64,000 nucleotides of DNA from Pardosa pseudoannulata (taxonomy: Eukaryota; Arthropoda; Arachnida; Araneae; Lycosidae), in NCBI GenBank assembly GCA_032207245.1, contig CM063503.1, positions 100,906,193-100,970,192 on the forward strand, in the 5' to 3' direction. The notes beneath the pieces were generated by a model, which ran no database searches, had not been told where the DNA came from, and worked only from the letters and a program-made list of their open reading frames with translations. The position numbers and the translations under genes are program-made. Below, piece after piece: positions 13,371 through 28,900 of the stretch. Numbering within the stretch: the stretch's first letter is position 1; the number at the start of each line of letters is the position of its first letter.

Positions 13371-16300
13371 TGCAGTTTGTACCATTTTGTGAGATGTTGA
13401 TGTTGAATTATGTGTTTGGATAAATATTTATCCTCTAAATTATTTAAAATAATAGTATATTACAACTGTTCCAATTTATATAAAGTAATTTACAGTAAAT
13501 GGTTTTGAAAAAAGATAAAAATTAAAATTTTAAGGTGTTATAAGACCATTATGAGATTATTAAAAATCAATATTTGATTATATTTATTAGTTATTCTGGA
13601 GGCACATAGAGGTATAATTTTCCTTTATATAATGGTTTAAGATAATTATTTTGGGATAAATCTTTTATTAATATATATATTTTATTTAGCACACAAATAA
13701 TTTTAAAAAAGTTAAAATTAAAGTCATTTAATTACTTTAACAGAAATATTTTTAGGCCAATATGAAAGATAAAATATTACTATTAATAAATCTAAAATTA
13801 TAAATAGTTTCTTTCCTTGTACTGCACCTAACAATTGTTAACAACTGTTTCTAGTTTAAAATTGCAATTTTCAAGCCATAATTAAAACATTATAATAGCA
13901 ATTTTTTGTATAGAAGAGGAGTTTTTATAAAAATACAAGAACATCACTATTTGAAATAAAATATGATGCTCAGTATAAGATAATTATATTGAGCAGCATT
14001 TCAATCTCTCTTAGTGGCTTTATGAGAAGGATGGTCAAGATGAAATTTATGTAAACCTCCAATACAGTCATTTTAAATTTCCATACACTTATTTGTTTCA
14101 TATATATACATATTCTTGCTTATGACATTTCCATAAAATTGGATTTGTTGAATTACAGACATGGATCCTAAATTATATACAATTTCAATTTGATGGCTAC
14201 TGTTTTTTTTTTATCCACTTACTTTTAGAGAATGATAGAAGTGTAACGGACTGTAATACCAGTGTCTTCTTTAATTTTCCAAGTAATCTTTGCTGTTTTT
14301 TATAAGTTTACTCATAGCATTGGCTACAACATAATAAATTACATATATTGGTTCTATATTAAGTGATGCATATGCATAAAAAAAGATAGATTGTAACAAA
14401 ACACAGCTTAATAGTATTGAAATAAACTAATCCTGAACAAATGTCGAACAGGAGAATGGTAGACAGAAGGCTGTGGGATGTAATGGACAGTAAATGGCAT
14501 TGCTGCTGTTCCATTTTTTTTTCTTAATAGCAGAAGCTGACCAAGATGTCCTTTTTAATCCTATGAATGTTGATTTGAGTAACTAAGAGAATAAATTTAA
14601 CTAAAGCAATTATTTACTTTAGAGGAATGCCTGTTTCATCAAATCACAACTGAATTTCGACTACATTAAGAAAGCACGATGTGTATATCATAAATTACGC
14701 ATCTCCTATATCAGATTGTTCACACTTTGATATCTCTGGATATTGAGTTTCTAATGATAACAAGAGAAGTGAATATGATAACCTACACATTTAAGACTAA
14801 TTTAAGAACTGGTGTGCGGCTCAATGTATTCCTAGATAAAGTTTATAAAATATTAAATTAGTTCAAAGCTATTTGCACAAACTGATCATTCAGATAATTT
14901 TAATATGTAATTTAAATATTCGTTCTGGAAATTTTACTTGTATTGGATAGTACAGTGATAAACTTCGAATATAATATAAATGTACCTAATAAAAGCTTTG
15001 AAAAGCTACGCAAGAAAATATGAAGTTCTCATATCCTTGATTGATCACATCTAATGACATTTTGGAGAATCGAGTCAGGAAAATGTAATTCAAGATTATC
15101 TATTTTCGGGGAAAAATTGATGAAATTTTGTTTTTTTATTTTTATTTTTAAGTGTCAAATATATTGATTGCTATACATCATAAAAATATGCCGATAAAGA
15201 TATTTAAGAACAAATATATATTTATTTACTTTTCTCCTTTTACACAAATTTTATTACAAAAACTCTATTTTTATATAAACACATGTGTTATAGATAAAAT
15301 GTGTTATGTTATAGGATTTTAAAATATAAGAAAGAGTAGGGACAGTGTTATTTTGTAATTTTTTTAATCGACATAAATTTGAATGTTAATGCAACTTTGA
15401 AGAAAAAATATTTGTGAAAGAGCTTTTTTGTTTTATATTTTAATCGTGTAAGATATTGATTTCTCTACATAAGAAAAATATACTGGTAAGGACAATTAAG
15501 ACCAAGTATGTAATTCATTTTCTATTTTTCTCTTTATTGTTATAAATTGAAGGTTTGAAAAAAAATAGTATTTCAGATTTATTTATTTGAAAATATTAGA
15601 AAAATCATGCATAATTATTTTTAATGTGTAAACTATCTTCACTTCTGCCCAAAAGTTACCTAAAAGTTAACATTTTAGATTCAAATGTTTTAGCAGCAAA
15701 TTGGATAGAAATTAGGTTTTTAAAGATATATTTTTATCGTCACTATTTAATTTAGTTTTTAAAACTTAGATTGCAATAAATAAATTGAAAATACGAGGTT
15801 TTGCTATTCTTAATACTTTAATATTCCCATTACAAATTTATGATGTGCTCTCCTTTGGTTTAATTTGATGTTGTTGCTACGATTTTTTGTTGCATTAGAC
15901 ATAATTAAATCAGTAAAAGAAGATTATAAGCGTCTATAAACTACTTTTACCATAGCCAGTTTCAGGTCTATCAATTACAGTACCTTATGGTATTAACCTA
16001 CTTACGACTGTTTATTTACCTATCTTATAACTATAAAGTTAATATAAGATAAGAAAAAAAATACCTTAACTTAATTAATTTTGAATCACATTTATATAAA
16101 TATAACAAAATTTAAAAGATAAGTCTTCTTTAAATTTTATTAAATGCTTCATGACTGTATAAAAAATTGAATCTTGTTTTAATTACAAGTTTTACATTTT
16201 TCTCTGTGATTTTAGTTTTATTTGTTGTATTTAAATATCTTTGAGAAGATATTCAAATCTATTTATCTATTTAGAAAATCAAATTTATGGTAATATATAA

Positions 16301-18523
16301 AAAATTTGCCTGTGATTTCTATGGAAAAGAAAGGTATTATATGCGTGCTTACATGTATGAAATTCTTTTTCTGTCTTTATCCATTCTTCTAATTCTACTT
16401 TATTTACATAATATGTTTAAAATAACTCATAAATTTGTCTAACATATTTATTTTACATGACATTTTTGTATTTTTTATTTATTTATTCTTTATTAAGTAT
16501 ATATACGCATAACAATTTATAGCTACACAAATATTAAAATTGTATAATAAATCATTTATCTTGCGCAGGGGATATTGACTTTCAAATTTTACTCCCAAAA
16601 TAGCAAAGTTTGTCATCATTCTAATCTAAAAACATTTTAATGAATGTATTCATTGACTAACCATTAGTCTCATAATATGACACTAACATATTTTATGACT
16701 AATTATCTGTTTATGTAGAGCTGAATTACTTATTAAAACTATCATTTTACTCAATTCAGTTAGTATAATGCACTATTATAAAATCATATGCCATAAGAGA
16801 GAGTAAAATTAGAAACTACCATGGTAAATGAAGTTAATATCATAGAGTCAATTAGTTATTTTAATCAATAGTTATGGTTCTGTATGATCCATTTATATGT
16901 CTGGTATTTGTAATTTAATATTCTTTTGAAATTTATATAATCTCAAGGAATTAACTTGCATTAAAACTAGACTAAAATGTCGTATTGACTCAATAAATGC
17001 ACATAACAATTTGCAAAAAATTATTCATCTAGTATCTCGTAAAGAATATTTATGAAATTAAGATAATTATAATTATCCTTGGTAGTTTGCAAAATGTCTG
17101 TAATGTAAAGATTATTTGTTTTGTTTGTAGCAAAAATATGATTATCTTATATTTCCTGATACTAAATCACTTGGTAAGCTAATATTCTACCCAAAAAACA
17201 TCTCGAGAATTTACATATATATTGAACTGATATTTTTCTTTGCATTACTAAATTACGGCAGCCTGACAATGGTGAAAGGAAAAGATGAGATTATAATTTA
17301 AGCATTAATACTATAAACAATCTACTAAAGTTTATATGAAATAACCTTAATAATATAATATTTAATCACCGTTAAAAATAAGATGTAAAGACACCGTTAA
17401 GAAAAAATAATTATGCATACTCAAAATATGTTATTAATAAAATTATTAAGTACCTTAACGCTGTTTCTTAATCCAATATACTCTATAAATGTAAAACACG
17501 CTATGGAGGAAATTTGTTTTTAACAGAACTTTCAGCTCTTTCACTTGAGTTAGAATATTTTCTTAATTTTAAGTAATTGGTTTACTGATTCAAACCACTT
17601 TATAGCATTCAAGAATTAATGCTATTTAAGTTTTCTCCTCTGGAAGTTATTATTACATTCTTCATTTTAGCGTTTTTTACGACACTTTTTAAAATATGTT
17701 TAATGCTCTTAATTAAAATTGTATAAATATTTCCTTTTCGTTACAGTCTTAAAACTATTACTTAGGCTTTCATTTTTACTTTAATATTTTGAATTCATTA
17801 GAGCTTATGTAATTATAGTTACACGCTGTGTGTTTTCCGTGCACTGGTTCAACAAATGCATGTCGTAAAACAATAAAAATACTTCAGTGAAGGAAATATT
17901 TTTTATATTGTTTAGCGGTATAATTCTGAGGATGGCGAAGATAGAGTTATCCAATATTTTTAACACGATGTAGAGGGTAAGTTTTGGTGGGAGAGTATAA
18001 TTCTGCTGATTGGATCTGCAAATTTTGTCTTCATAATTTATTATATGTATTTTCACTAAAAATACAAATAAATACATATATCAGTAGTAATAATTTGTCA
18101 TATTTCTTTCAAACACTGGTATTCAAACAATGTTCGATGGAACTCGGGGTTCCACTCTGTAAATGTGCGGTTACGGAAGTAATATTTAAAATTACAAGAA
18201 AAGTGAACATCTGAAGTTGTCTTAATGTTGGTTTATATGTAGGCTCAAATTAAAAAGTTTCAATTATTTCGAAATTATAGGCATTACTGTAAGAATTTGT
18301 TGAAATTATACACATGACTTTGAAAATTACAATACAAAAAATTCATTTTGAATGAAATATATGCTACAGAAACTTTATTGCTATTCCTTGTTATAATTAA
18401 AAAAAATAATGAATAATTTGATTATTAGAAACGCTCTACACATGTAATTTGAGAAATATACAATACTTTTCTTTAAGTCTTTTAATGTTAATTTTAATAA
18501 GATATATATTTATATTAAATAGT
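13371..18523. other. AT-rich non-coding stretch
   Basis: About 5 kb without a gene. Two loosely similar segments at 15115-15255 and 15420-15555 may be an old duplication. Open frames at 17805-18214 overlap on both strands and show no domain. Confidence 0.55.
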
Positions 18524-18550
18524 GGACCGCTGTCCTATAAATAGGACAGC
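18524..18550. repeat. Isolated copy of a piggyBac-family terminal palindrome
   Basis: GGACCGCTGTCC followed by TATAAATAGGACAGC: the same unit as the right end of the neighbouring element (20180-20206), in the same orientation. It may be the right end of a second, adjacent element, or pair with the inverted copy at 18862-18888 as ends of a 365-bp MITE. Confidence 0.7.
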
Positions 18551-18861
18551 AGATGTAAATCCATTTAATAACAAAGTTATAAATATTTCCTCAGTGGATT
18601 TTATTTTAACACCTTTCAAATAAACACACTTTAGTATAATAGTAAAAAAAAGTGAGAAATAAAATTATATTGGATTGTAAAATCTATTTTCAGCAACCCC
18701 TTAAAAATTGTGATTTTTTAATCTTTAATTTTATATTCATTATTATTATTATTTTCAAACGTCGTGGAGGTTACTTGCAGTTTATAAACAGAACTAATAA
18801 TGTAGCTGAGCATTTTTGTTCAAAAATATATTTTACACGTGTATTTTGTAAATATTAAAAA

Positions 18862-20206
18862 GGTGTCCTAAATATAGGACGACGGTCCAATCCCGATTAT
18901 TTTTCCACGAATTCGTTATTGCATTCATAGCGCACATTCTTTTCTTACCCTTCAATGAAAACCAGTTCAAACACCTGTTCGCACACCTGGACACAAGGGG
19001 AAATATAGATCTATTGTAATCAGGAAAACTAGAGATTACAAGATAAACTTAATTTCTTATTCTCATGCTTGGTTGAAATTTGTTTAGTGCTGCATGCAGC
19101 TCTATTTCTTTTCTGCTAAGAATTTGGATACTTTACTATGCATTTTGCTTCTGTAAAAATGCCACGTAGATTTTTAACAGTCCAAGACGCTCTCGAATAT
19201 ATGAATTCTTTAAGTGATGAGGAATTGATGATCCTGAAATTGGTATTGTTCCTCCTAATCCAGACTCTGTTAGTGATGAAGAAGAAATAGATGATTCAGC
19301 CACAAAATGTGAAAAGCCATGAATGCATGATGGGCTAAAAATTTAAGATACCGCTGGTATTGAAATTTTAACAAATTTTTAAGAATGTCATCTTCCACCG
19401 AAAAAAAACCCAGTAGGTAAAACGTCAACCAAAATTTGAATTATTAAGTGATTCAATTTCAACACGAGATTATGAAATTATAAGCGTGGTTGCAGAAAAA
19501 ACTTCAGTTGAACTCTTCCACATGATGGTTCATGGCATAATATCTGTTACTGAAACAGAAACAAATCGGTATGCAGCTCCCCCTCCCCCCAAAAAAACAT
19601 ATTCTTTGAGCATTACATAAACAGAAGTCATGCAATTTCTGTGTCAATTTCTTTAGTAGGTACTATTAGTTACCCCGAGAAAAAATGTACTGGAAAAATG
19701 CTCCAGACACTGGACCTACATTAGTGAGGTCTCTATGTCTAGAAAACGGTATAATGACACCAAGCCCTTTATAAAATTTAACGATAATTCTTCAATTGAT
19801 CCACACAATTTTTATTATAAAATTCGACCTCTTTATGACAAAATCAACATAACCTTAAAGCAATTTGGTATTTTTTCTGAAAATCTCAACATCGATGAAA
19901 GAATGGTAAGATATTTTATAAGAAGGCACATTTACAAGATGTTCATGAAAAATAAACCTTTAAAATTTGGATATAAATTATGTATGTTAGCATCGTAAAA
20001 TGAATATCACTTTTTTCTATCCCTTATCAAAGATCGTAGTTCATAAACTGTAAGAAAAAACCAACAACAGTATTCGTAAAATGTAATGTTGGACTTTACA
20101 TTTACTATTTCTACAAATTTCACCTATGAATCAGCCTAATGTGTTGAAACTGATATTTGTTAAATTTTATTAGTGTATTGGACCGTTGTCCTATATATAG
20201 GACAGC
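18862..20206 (+). mobile_element. Decayed piggyBac-like transposon with palindromic ends
   Basis: The left end (18862-18888) and right end (20180-20206) are inverted copies of a 27-bp sequence built around the palindrome GTCCTATATATAGGAC followed by CGGTCC. They bracket a decayed piggyBac transposase in the matching orientation. TTAA occurs close to both ends (4 bp outside the left, about 8 bp outside the right), but not symmetrically, so exact borders are uncertain. At about 1.35 kb the element is well short of a full piggyBac and has lost the last part of its gene. Confidence 0.8.
19159..19998 (+). pseudogene. piggyBac-like transposase pseudogene, C-terminally truncated
   Basis: The pieces, in two or more frames, follow piggyBac transposase order. 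The N-terminus starts MPRRFLTVQDALEYMNSLSD, then after a frameshift near 19230 reads IVPPNPDSVSDEEEIDDSA (the acidic N-terminal region). Next come TSVELFHMMVHGI and TETETNRYA (the start of the DDE domain), then ISYPEKKMYW-like sequence. The last open block (19735-19998) reads MSRKRYNDTKPFIKFNDNS and IRPLYDKIN, then ENLNIDERMV, where Asp 19894-19896 is the first catalytic Asp. It ends at GYKLCMLAS. The second and third catalytic Asp and the cysteine-rich domain are missing, so it is inactive. Residue spacing fits the family well. Confidence 0.85.
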
Positions 20207-21439
20207 TAATTACTTAAAAAATTAAAAATATTTTTTTTAATTTTGGTTTTATAAGCTTAATTACACCATATTAATGGTACGGATGAAGTTTTATTAACTT
20301 ACAGAAATATTTAGTTGGTGTGGTACAATATGGGTTAAATATTATTTTTAAGTGTGATATGAGTCAACAATGTTTGAAGAAATCCATACGTTAAAAGCTT
20401 TAAATTGATTTTGTTAAAAACTACGTTACTTGTTTCGCCGACAAATACTATCATAATGAATGGTGTAATGATTTTTTTAGAACTCACTGAAATTTTAAAC
20501 ATAACTTACGATTAATGTTGAGTATACACAAAACTAAAAGATTGTAAGGGAGTAATTGTTATGTTTCTTAGAAGCTTCACATTTTTTTCTATTTTTGCTT
20601 TATGTTTTTCGATTGCCTATAATTTAGTTATACATTAGAAAAACACTAGTAATTTCGCCTATTGCTTTCAACTAGAACATATGTTTAAACCAATGTTTTA
20701 ATCAGAATTTAGAATTCGGAGTTAGAATGTTAATGTGTAGTTTAGAAATGAATTTAAATGGGTATTTTTCAAACTTTTACAAAAGAAATGAAATTTTTCT
20801 TTCAAATTTCGAAAGGTCGATGCTTTACAATCTAATTTTACAAGCACTTGAAAACAATTCTTAAAATGTAATTTGAGCTCTTAATGTTGCATAATGTCTT
20901 CAATAAAAAAAGGATGTTATTAAATATCTTGTGCATTGTAGTATCATTGTAGTAATCAGTATCAATTTACATATTGTTAGTTTAAACACGCATAGATTCC
21001 AAATGATTGTTCCCATTGTGATACATAGTTACAGAATATTTCTGTTATGTCTAGGATTTAATTAAGGAGCATTAAAATGCCTTTGTGACTACCTATATTA
21101 AGCTTGAACAGCAATATATCTGACTTTAACGAGAACTTACTAATCCCTTCGGACCGCCTTTTCCGTATTTGATCATGTAATATGAGATTAAGCGATCAAG
21201 TCTTTCATTTATAGTATCACTATTATATTACAGAAACTTTCCCCTTAAATATTTAAAGCTCTTTGAATCAGTTACAGTAATCTGTAAATATCCGTCTATT
21301 GAAACGATACATACGAATTTGCAAATAATCATATACTACTGAGAGAAAACTGTCGAAAAATATCGCTATAAATTGAATGCAGCACTATTTTTACTCTAAA
21401 ATGTCGTTTCAATCATAAAATAGTTTAATAAAGATATCT
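20207..21439. other. AT-rich non-coding stretch
   Basis: No gene. A GC-richer patch at 21130-21200 (containing CCCTTCGGACCGCCTTTTCC) is unassigned. Confidence 0.5.
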
Positions 21440-21600
21440 CATAATATTAAATTAAATGGACACCACTTTTGACTTCTCAATTAAGTTCTCCGAATTTATG
21501 ACCTTAATAAGGATAACGAATGGTGTTGATTTAATAAGCGATTAATTGAAAGATATTCTTCCTCGCTATTACCCACTGTCGTGGATTGAAAACAAATTAT
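21440..21600. other. Candidate conserved non-coding / enhancer-like island
   Basis: Within very AT-rich DNA this block has balanced composition and several homeodomain-type cores: CTCAATTAAG (21477), TTTATGACC (21495) and GCGATTAATTG (21539). No open frame. Function is inferred only from appearance. Confidence 0.25.
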
Positions 21601-24330
21601 ACCTATAGATCATAAGATATTATGAAGTTATTCCAGATTATTAGTTTAAGCTATTTTTATTGTTTAATTTCCTTATTCGAATAATTTTAATATTTGAACG
21701 TTAGTATGTCATTGGAATAAAAGCTTTTACATATTCTGAATATGAAAATGAAATAATATAAATATGTATATGTGTGATATCAATCAAATTTGAAGATATT
21801 TAACTTAGTTAAACTGTAAAACAGCTTTATTAGCAAATAATTATTGAAGAAATTTAAATGAATTGTCTCTTAAGAAAAAATGATTCAATAATTGTTTCAA
21901 TACAATTACAATCAAAATTGCGTTTTCTATTAAGATATACAACCTTAATAAATTGCTAGTTAATATTATAGAATTGAGGTAAAGAAATTTCATAATTTAT
22001 ATTACCACAAAATTATCATATTATTTGCATTTGTAAAGGTAAATTTTAAATGCTTCATATTTTTGCTGTTCATCATATTTCTTTTAGCACCATAAAACAC
22101 AGCATTATCATGATGAATGAATTTCATTTATTTATTTATAGGATATAGTTCAATACTAACAATTCTTACGTCATTTGATAAGCTGAAAACCAGGAACTGG
22201 TGCTCGGTTCACCAATGTAGAATTATCTGTACAGTTTCATTTTTAAATTTATAAAATATCTAATACTGCTGGTTTTATTATCACTTTCATGTTTTCATTT
22301 TTACATTTTTACCTTTCTCTGATATAACTTATTTCACAGTCGAACATTTCTTACGAGAAAAATCCCAATGCATGTTAAAATCCTGTACTTTACCAAAAGG
22401 GTGACTAATTTAGCAATTTTAGTTATGGAAACGTAAGGATTTGACACAGAAGTGTACAGAAATTAAAGAACTTAGCAGCATGCAAATGTAATTATAAAAA
22501 CAATGACTGTTTCAGAATTATGCATCTTTGATGTACACAAAAGAAAATATTTTTTATAATGCAAAGAATTAAACCTAGACAATATATGTATTGGATCAAA
22601 CTAGTTGGATCGAAATTTTAGAAGGAATTTATTTTGTATCAGAACACTAAGAATCACTGTTTAATTTCGTACATGGTTCTTGAATGCTTTGGAAATAACA
22701 TTCTGATTTAAATAAGAATTTTAGTGAGTGTTTAAACTGTAATACAAGCTGTTGATAACGAGCTAACTTGATATCTATTTTATAAGATTATAAGTAAGAG
22801 AGAACTAACTTATTGAAAAAATTTTTATATATCCTCTATAACCCACTATTTAAAACTGAAAATCAATAAATATAGCTGGTAAATAACTTTTCTCAATTAT
22901 TAAGATCTATGTCTATTGTAAGAGCTTTCCATTACTAAGAATATTAGACAGGTCTCAAATAAAAATATACAGTATCATTCCGAAAGGCTCGATTGATTGG
23001 GACTACACCCAATATGGATAGTTAGATTATTGTTGTAAAACGTTGGGTTATTTCTTAGGAAAAAACAAATTTTCTTGCAACATATTTGTTTAATAACTAC
23101 AAAACTGATATTGCCTTTGTTTTTAAATTTACATACAGCTTTAAAAAATCTCTTTTTTAAAAATGTTATTAAAAAAACAATTATTTCTATTTCATTAGTC
23201 CTTTCATTACAGACAAAGTTTCTATATGCCAAACGGATGCATATATAATTTATTTTTCTCTGTTGAAATTAGGATTAGTAGAAATCTACGGTAATATATT
23301 TTATAATACCAAAATAGCGTTTGTATTGACTCCAGTATAATTTTCGACAATGTATCATGAATTCACCATATCAAGAAACTTTCAGTTAGGAATTACCACT
23401 TGTATATTTTTATTGAATGCTTGATGAGCAATTCTTTGATGTATTCTTCTCGAAGAAATGCCATGTTAGTTACAGCATTCAATAACTCGAAATGAGTTTA
23501 TATTATTTTTTTATTTAAATAAATTTTAATGTGATCAGAAACACAATCTTATTTGGTCTTATTTAAAAACAAAAAACCATAAAAATTTTCTTCGAATATA
23601 TGACAATTGCAAATTACATTTCAAATAATTCTTTAAAAATTGCTTTATTATTAGAAAAATAAAAACATAAACTTAACATATTTAAAAAAATTCTCCGCTA
23701 AAATTAATTCTCAAAAACTTATTTTTGACATTTTAAGTGAAAATAAAATTTGGAAATAGTTTACCGTTAATTTTCATGAAAAAATTTCTGTAAAACTTTT
23801 AACATTAATATCTTTTAACTATTAAATTAAAAAAAATCACTTATTTTAAGAATCTTATTCCGTTGCGAAGAAAATCAATTCTTCATGTTTCCCTAGTAAT
23901 TAAAAATATTGGACAATGTAGGTGTAATTTAAACTTATATACGAACAGAAATTCAATTTTTTGTTTTCATTTGCTAATTTTCAAAACAAATAAAACTTTG
24001 ATATAAATGAATTTTAACTTACATGTTAACCACAATAAGTGGAGCATAAAAAGTCATATCTAGTTATGCTGTTAGAGTAGGAAAATTAAATCATTTCACT
24101 TAATTTTTTTAAGAGGTTAAAAAATATAAAATGTCAGTTTTTGTAAAAATAGTTTTTGATTCGATACAAATCACTTCAAAATCAGATATATATTGTGTAA
24201 TAAAGATTGATTGAACTATTTTTAACAAGTAATTTCATAAAACTAGATATATATTTAAGCCTCATTTATTTGGTATTTTAGACGTTCTTCAACAAATAGT
24301 TAAGACAAAATTTGTAATCAGTATGAAAAA
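21601..24330. other. AT-rich non-coding stretch
   Basis: No gene or clear repeat. The open frame at 22975-23232 (minus) has no recognisable domain. Confidence 0.55.
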
Positions 24331-24580
<250 letters not shown>

Positions 24581-25287
24581 AATAAAACATTACATATCAT
24601 TTAAAGTGTACTTTATTTACATTTTAACTATTCCTGTAGATAATATATTTTTAAAAAGAACAAATTTGTACTACTGAAATATACATTTAAAAATACAAGA
24701 CATATAATTGTTAAATCATTTACAAGTTATAATATATTCACATTATTTAAACCAATTTACGAAATTTCGTCAAATTATTAATAATATTTTGTAATGTGCC
24801 GTGCGCACAAGCTATACAAACTAAATATTATACTATTAGATAAATACAGTTTGAAATGTAAATCAAACATTAAAGTGACATAAAAAGGCAATTAAATTAA
24901 TTCGCTATAACTGTTGTTCAATTCAACATATACTACATTAATGATATTAATAAAGTGTTCAGACTTATTTGCATATTACTTTTTAAAAAAATTAAACGAC
25001 AATATATGCAATATTATATGCAATATTAAAAAGCCTAGTGTTATACCACTTTAAAGAAATAATTGTTTAATACTTTAAACCAAAATTATTATTTCAATAA
25101 TAAATCGTAACAAAAGCTTATATATCAGAAATTTTTATTCAGCTTTTGATAGGGAAATATCACACCATATGTTTTATACTCCCTTTTCATATAGCTTCCT
25201 ATATAAAAACAGAGAGAATTTCCCACTTCTAGCGAATGCTTTTATTTGATTATTTTTTTCAGTTTTATTGCTTTTTGCGCTCTTAAA
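24581..25287. other. AT-rich non-coding stretch
   Basis: Nothing recognised up to the GC-richer element that follows. Confidence 0.55.
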
Positions 25288-25555
25288 TTGTTGACAGCGT
25301 GACTTCCCCTCTCAATGAACTGTGCTACCGTCCAACCTGGAAAATTCATTAAAGTAACCGCGAGGTTGATTAATGATTGTCCATAAGGGAGAATGACAGA
25401 GGGAGAGAGGGAGCGAGAGCCAAAGGCTACCCCGACCCTCTGTACACCTTTTAAATCTGCCGACGCTCCATCTAACGCTTTGATCGCAAGGGTTCGATAC
25501 CGGCAGGCATGCGCGATTAAAGAGGCTAGCATCAGTTTCTAATTTCCTTGTTAGG
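25288..25555. other. Duplicated conserved-looking non-coding element, copy A
   Basis: A GC-richer block beginning TTGTTGACAG. Its core (25322-25390) includes AAATTCATTAAAGTAACC and GGTTGATTAATGATTG. TGATTAAT is the known composite Exd/Pbx-Hox binding core. A related copy lies at 28605-28900; across a 48-bp core the two agree at 44 positions. The flanking purine-rich tract (GAGGGAGAGAGGGAGCGAGAG) and the segment up to TTTCTAAT also correspond loosely. Open frames on the minus strand are not shared between the copies, which argues against coding. A regulatory role is an inference. Confidence 0.5.
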
Positions 25556-25789
25556 CAAAATAAGGAAATGTCAAATGTATTTTTCGATTGCATACAACTA
25601 GGTATTTTCGGAAGTATTCATTTGTGTATATGGCAGAGTTTTTCATGTCAATTATCATAGGTTTTATGCAGATTAACTATTTTTTTCCTTCAAACTTACA
25701 GCCATTTATTAAATATCAAAATGAACATATAAGAACTAATAAATAATAATTAGCATTATGTAGTATAAATACATGCTTGTGTATATAAA
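25556..25789. other. AT-rich spacer
   Basis: No feature seen between the duplicated element and the next microsatellite. Confidence 0.5.
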
Positions 25790-26301
<512 letters not shown>

Positions 26302-26397
26302 ATGGGTACTGAGCACTGTGTGTTCCGCGTAATGTTGACCACCTAACCAGAACATAAGCTTCGCACCCCAGGGACTCTTTCTCCGAGGAGTTAGTTA
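26302..26397. other. Short unique island between two microsatellites
   Basis: Roughly 95 bp of normal composition (containing TTGACCACCTAACC and ACCCCAGGGACTC), with arrays on both sides. Nothing recognised. Confidence 0.5.
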
Positions 26398-27740
<1,343 letters not shown>

Positions 27741-27890
27741 TTTATACCCTCTTTGATACATTTTTGTGTATCACATATTTTTGTATGTGTATCACATGTG
27801 TATCACATTTTATTTTTGTGTATCACATGTGATATACAATACTTAAAAGCATTAAATATGTATATCATATGTGATCTACATGACAGGAAA
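27741..27890. repeat. Short TGTGTATCACAT repeats with near-perfect palindrome
   Basis: At least five copies of a GTATCACAT-type unit. One forms the near-palindrome GTATCACATGTGATATAC (27819-27836), and a related ATATCATATGTGAT follows at 27862. CACATGTG is also an E-box palindrome. Probably a degenerate minisatellite. Confidence 0.65.
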
Positions 27891-28604
27891 ACTGATAAAT
27901 GTTTTTCAGTAAAGTATAAGTACTTTTGCAAAGTGCATTTACCATTAACGAAAAATTCAAATTTATTGAAATTTATATTAGTAATATTTGTTTGCATCAC
28001 TAAAAGAAAATAAATTTGAAGCTGAATTGATATACACTGCATATTAAATTAAAATTCACAAACATTTAAAAACGAGAATATGTTCACTATCACATACAGA
28101 GTATTTGCACAAAATGTGTTAAGAATCAAATATTATTAGAATATATGCTTTTTAAATGTTGTATATTTATAATTATAGTTTCATAATTTTTTTTAATTAT
28201 TTAATATTTTTAAATATCATGGAAATATATATAGTTTATTAGATTATAGTCGTTTTTTATTGATTAATACTATTTACTTCCCAAATAATGTATATTTCTG
28301 TCACTTTTTTGTTTACTATTTATGATTATGAATTGTAAAAGAAGTAATTTTAACCAAATAAGTGCACTAACTTTAACATTCCTTATGTGCATCCTCTCAG
28401 ATAAAAAAGGAAACCAATTTTATGATTCATTTAAATTTCTTTTTCCTCCTCTTGATTCTTCTTTCTTCCCTTTTTCTTCGGGTCCCTGCGAGAAAAAAAA
28501 TACCATTGGCTACCGTAATATTGTTTTCTCTAAATTAAAGTCTTTATATTTTTTCTATACCTCTGTTTCTTTCTTTGCTTTACTTTTTTTAAAACCTCTT
28601 CAAC
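27891..28604. other. AT-rich stretch ending in a pyrimidine-rich tract
   Basis: No gene. The interval 28436-28480 is a strong CT tract (TTTCCTCCTCTTGATTCTTC and onward), leading towards copy B of the duplicated element. An open frame at 28322-28630 runs through this tract and shows no domain. Confidence 0.5.
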
Positions 28605-28900
28605 TTGTTGACAGTCCAACGCCCCCTTGATACTTCCCTCTTCATGTCTGTGAATGAATTGCGCTACCGGAAAACCTGAAAAATTCATTAAAGTAACCAC
28701 AAGGTTGATTAATGATTGTCCGCAAGGGATAGAAGGAAAGCGACAGACAGAGAACTAAAGGATTCCTCTGCACACCGATTCGTAAGCCTTCTAAATCTTC
28801 CGCGCTTGATCTGCTGGTTTTCAGACCTTTTATCGGCTTTAACTGTTTACTTGCAAAACATACGGTAGTAAAACTACTGGCATTGTTTTCTAATCCGTCT
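28605..28900. other. Duplicated conserved-looking non-coding element, copy B
   Basis: Same orientation and order as copy A: TTGTTGACAG, GAATTGCGCTACCGG, AAATTCATTAAAGTAACC, GGTTGATTAATGATTG, then AAGGG, a purine-rich tract and CCTTCTAAATCT. Conservation is highest at the homeodomain-type core and fades outward. This is the pattern of selection on binding sites rather than of a recent uniform duplication. Confidence 0.5.

Noticed and set aside
18652..18858. 68-codon open frame between the two piggyBac-type palindromes
   Set aside because: Low-complexity Ile/Phe-rich product with no relation to the transposase.
25460..25515. GGGTTCGATACCGGC looks like a tRNA T-loop or box B
   Set aside because: The supposed T-stem does not pair and no box A or acceptor stem is found at the right distance.
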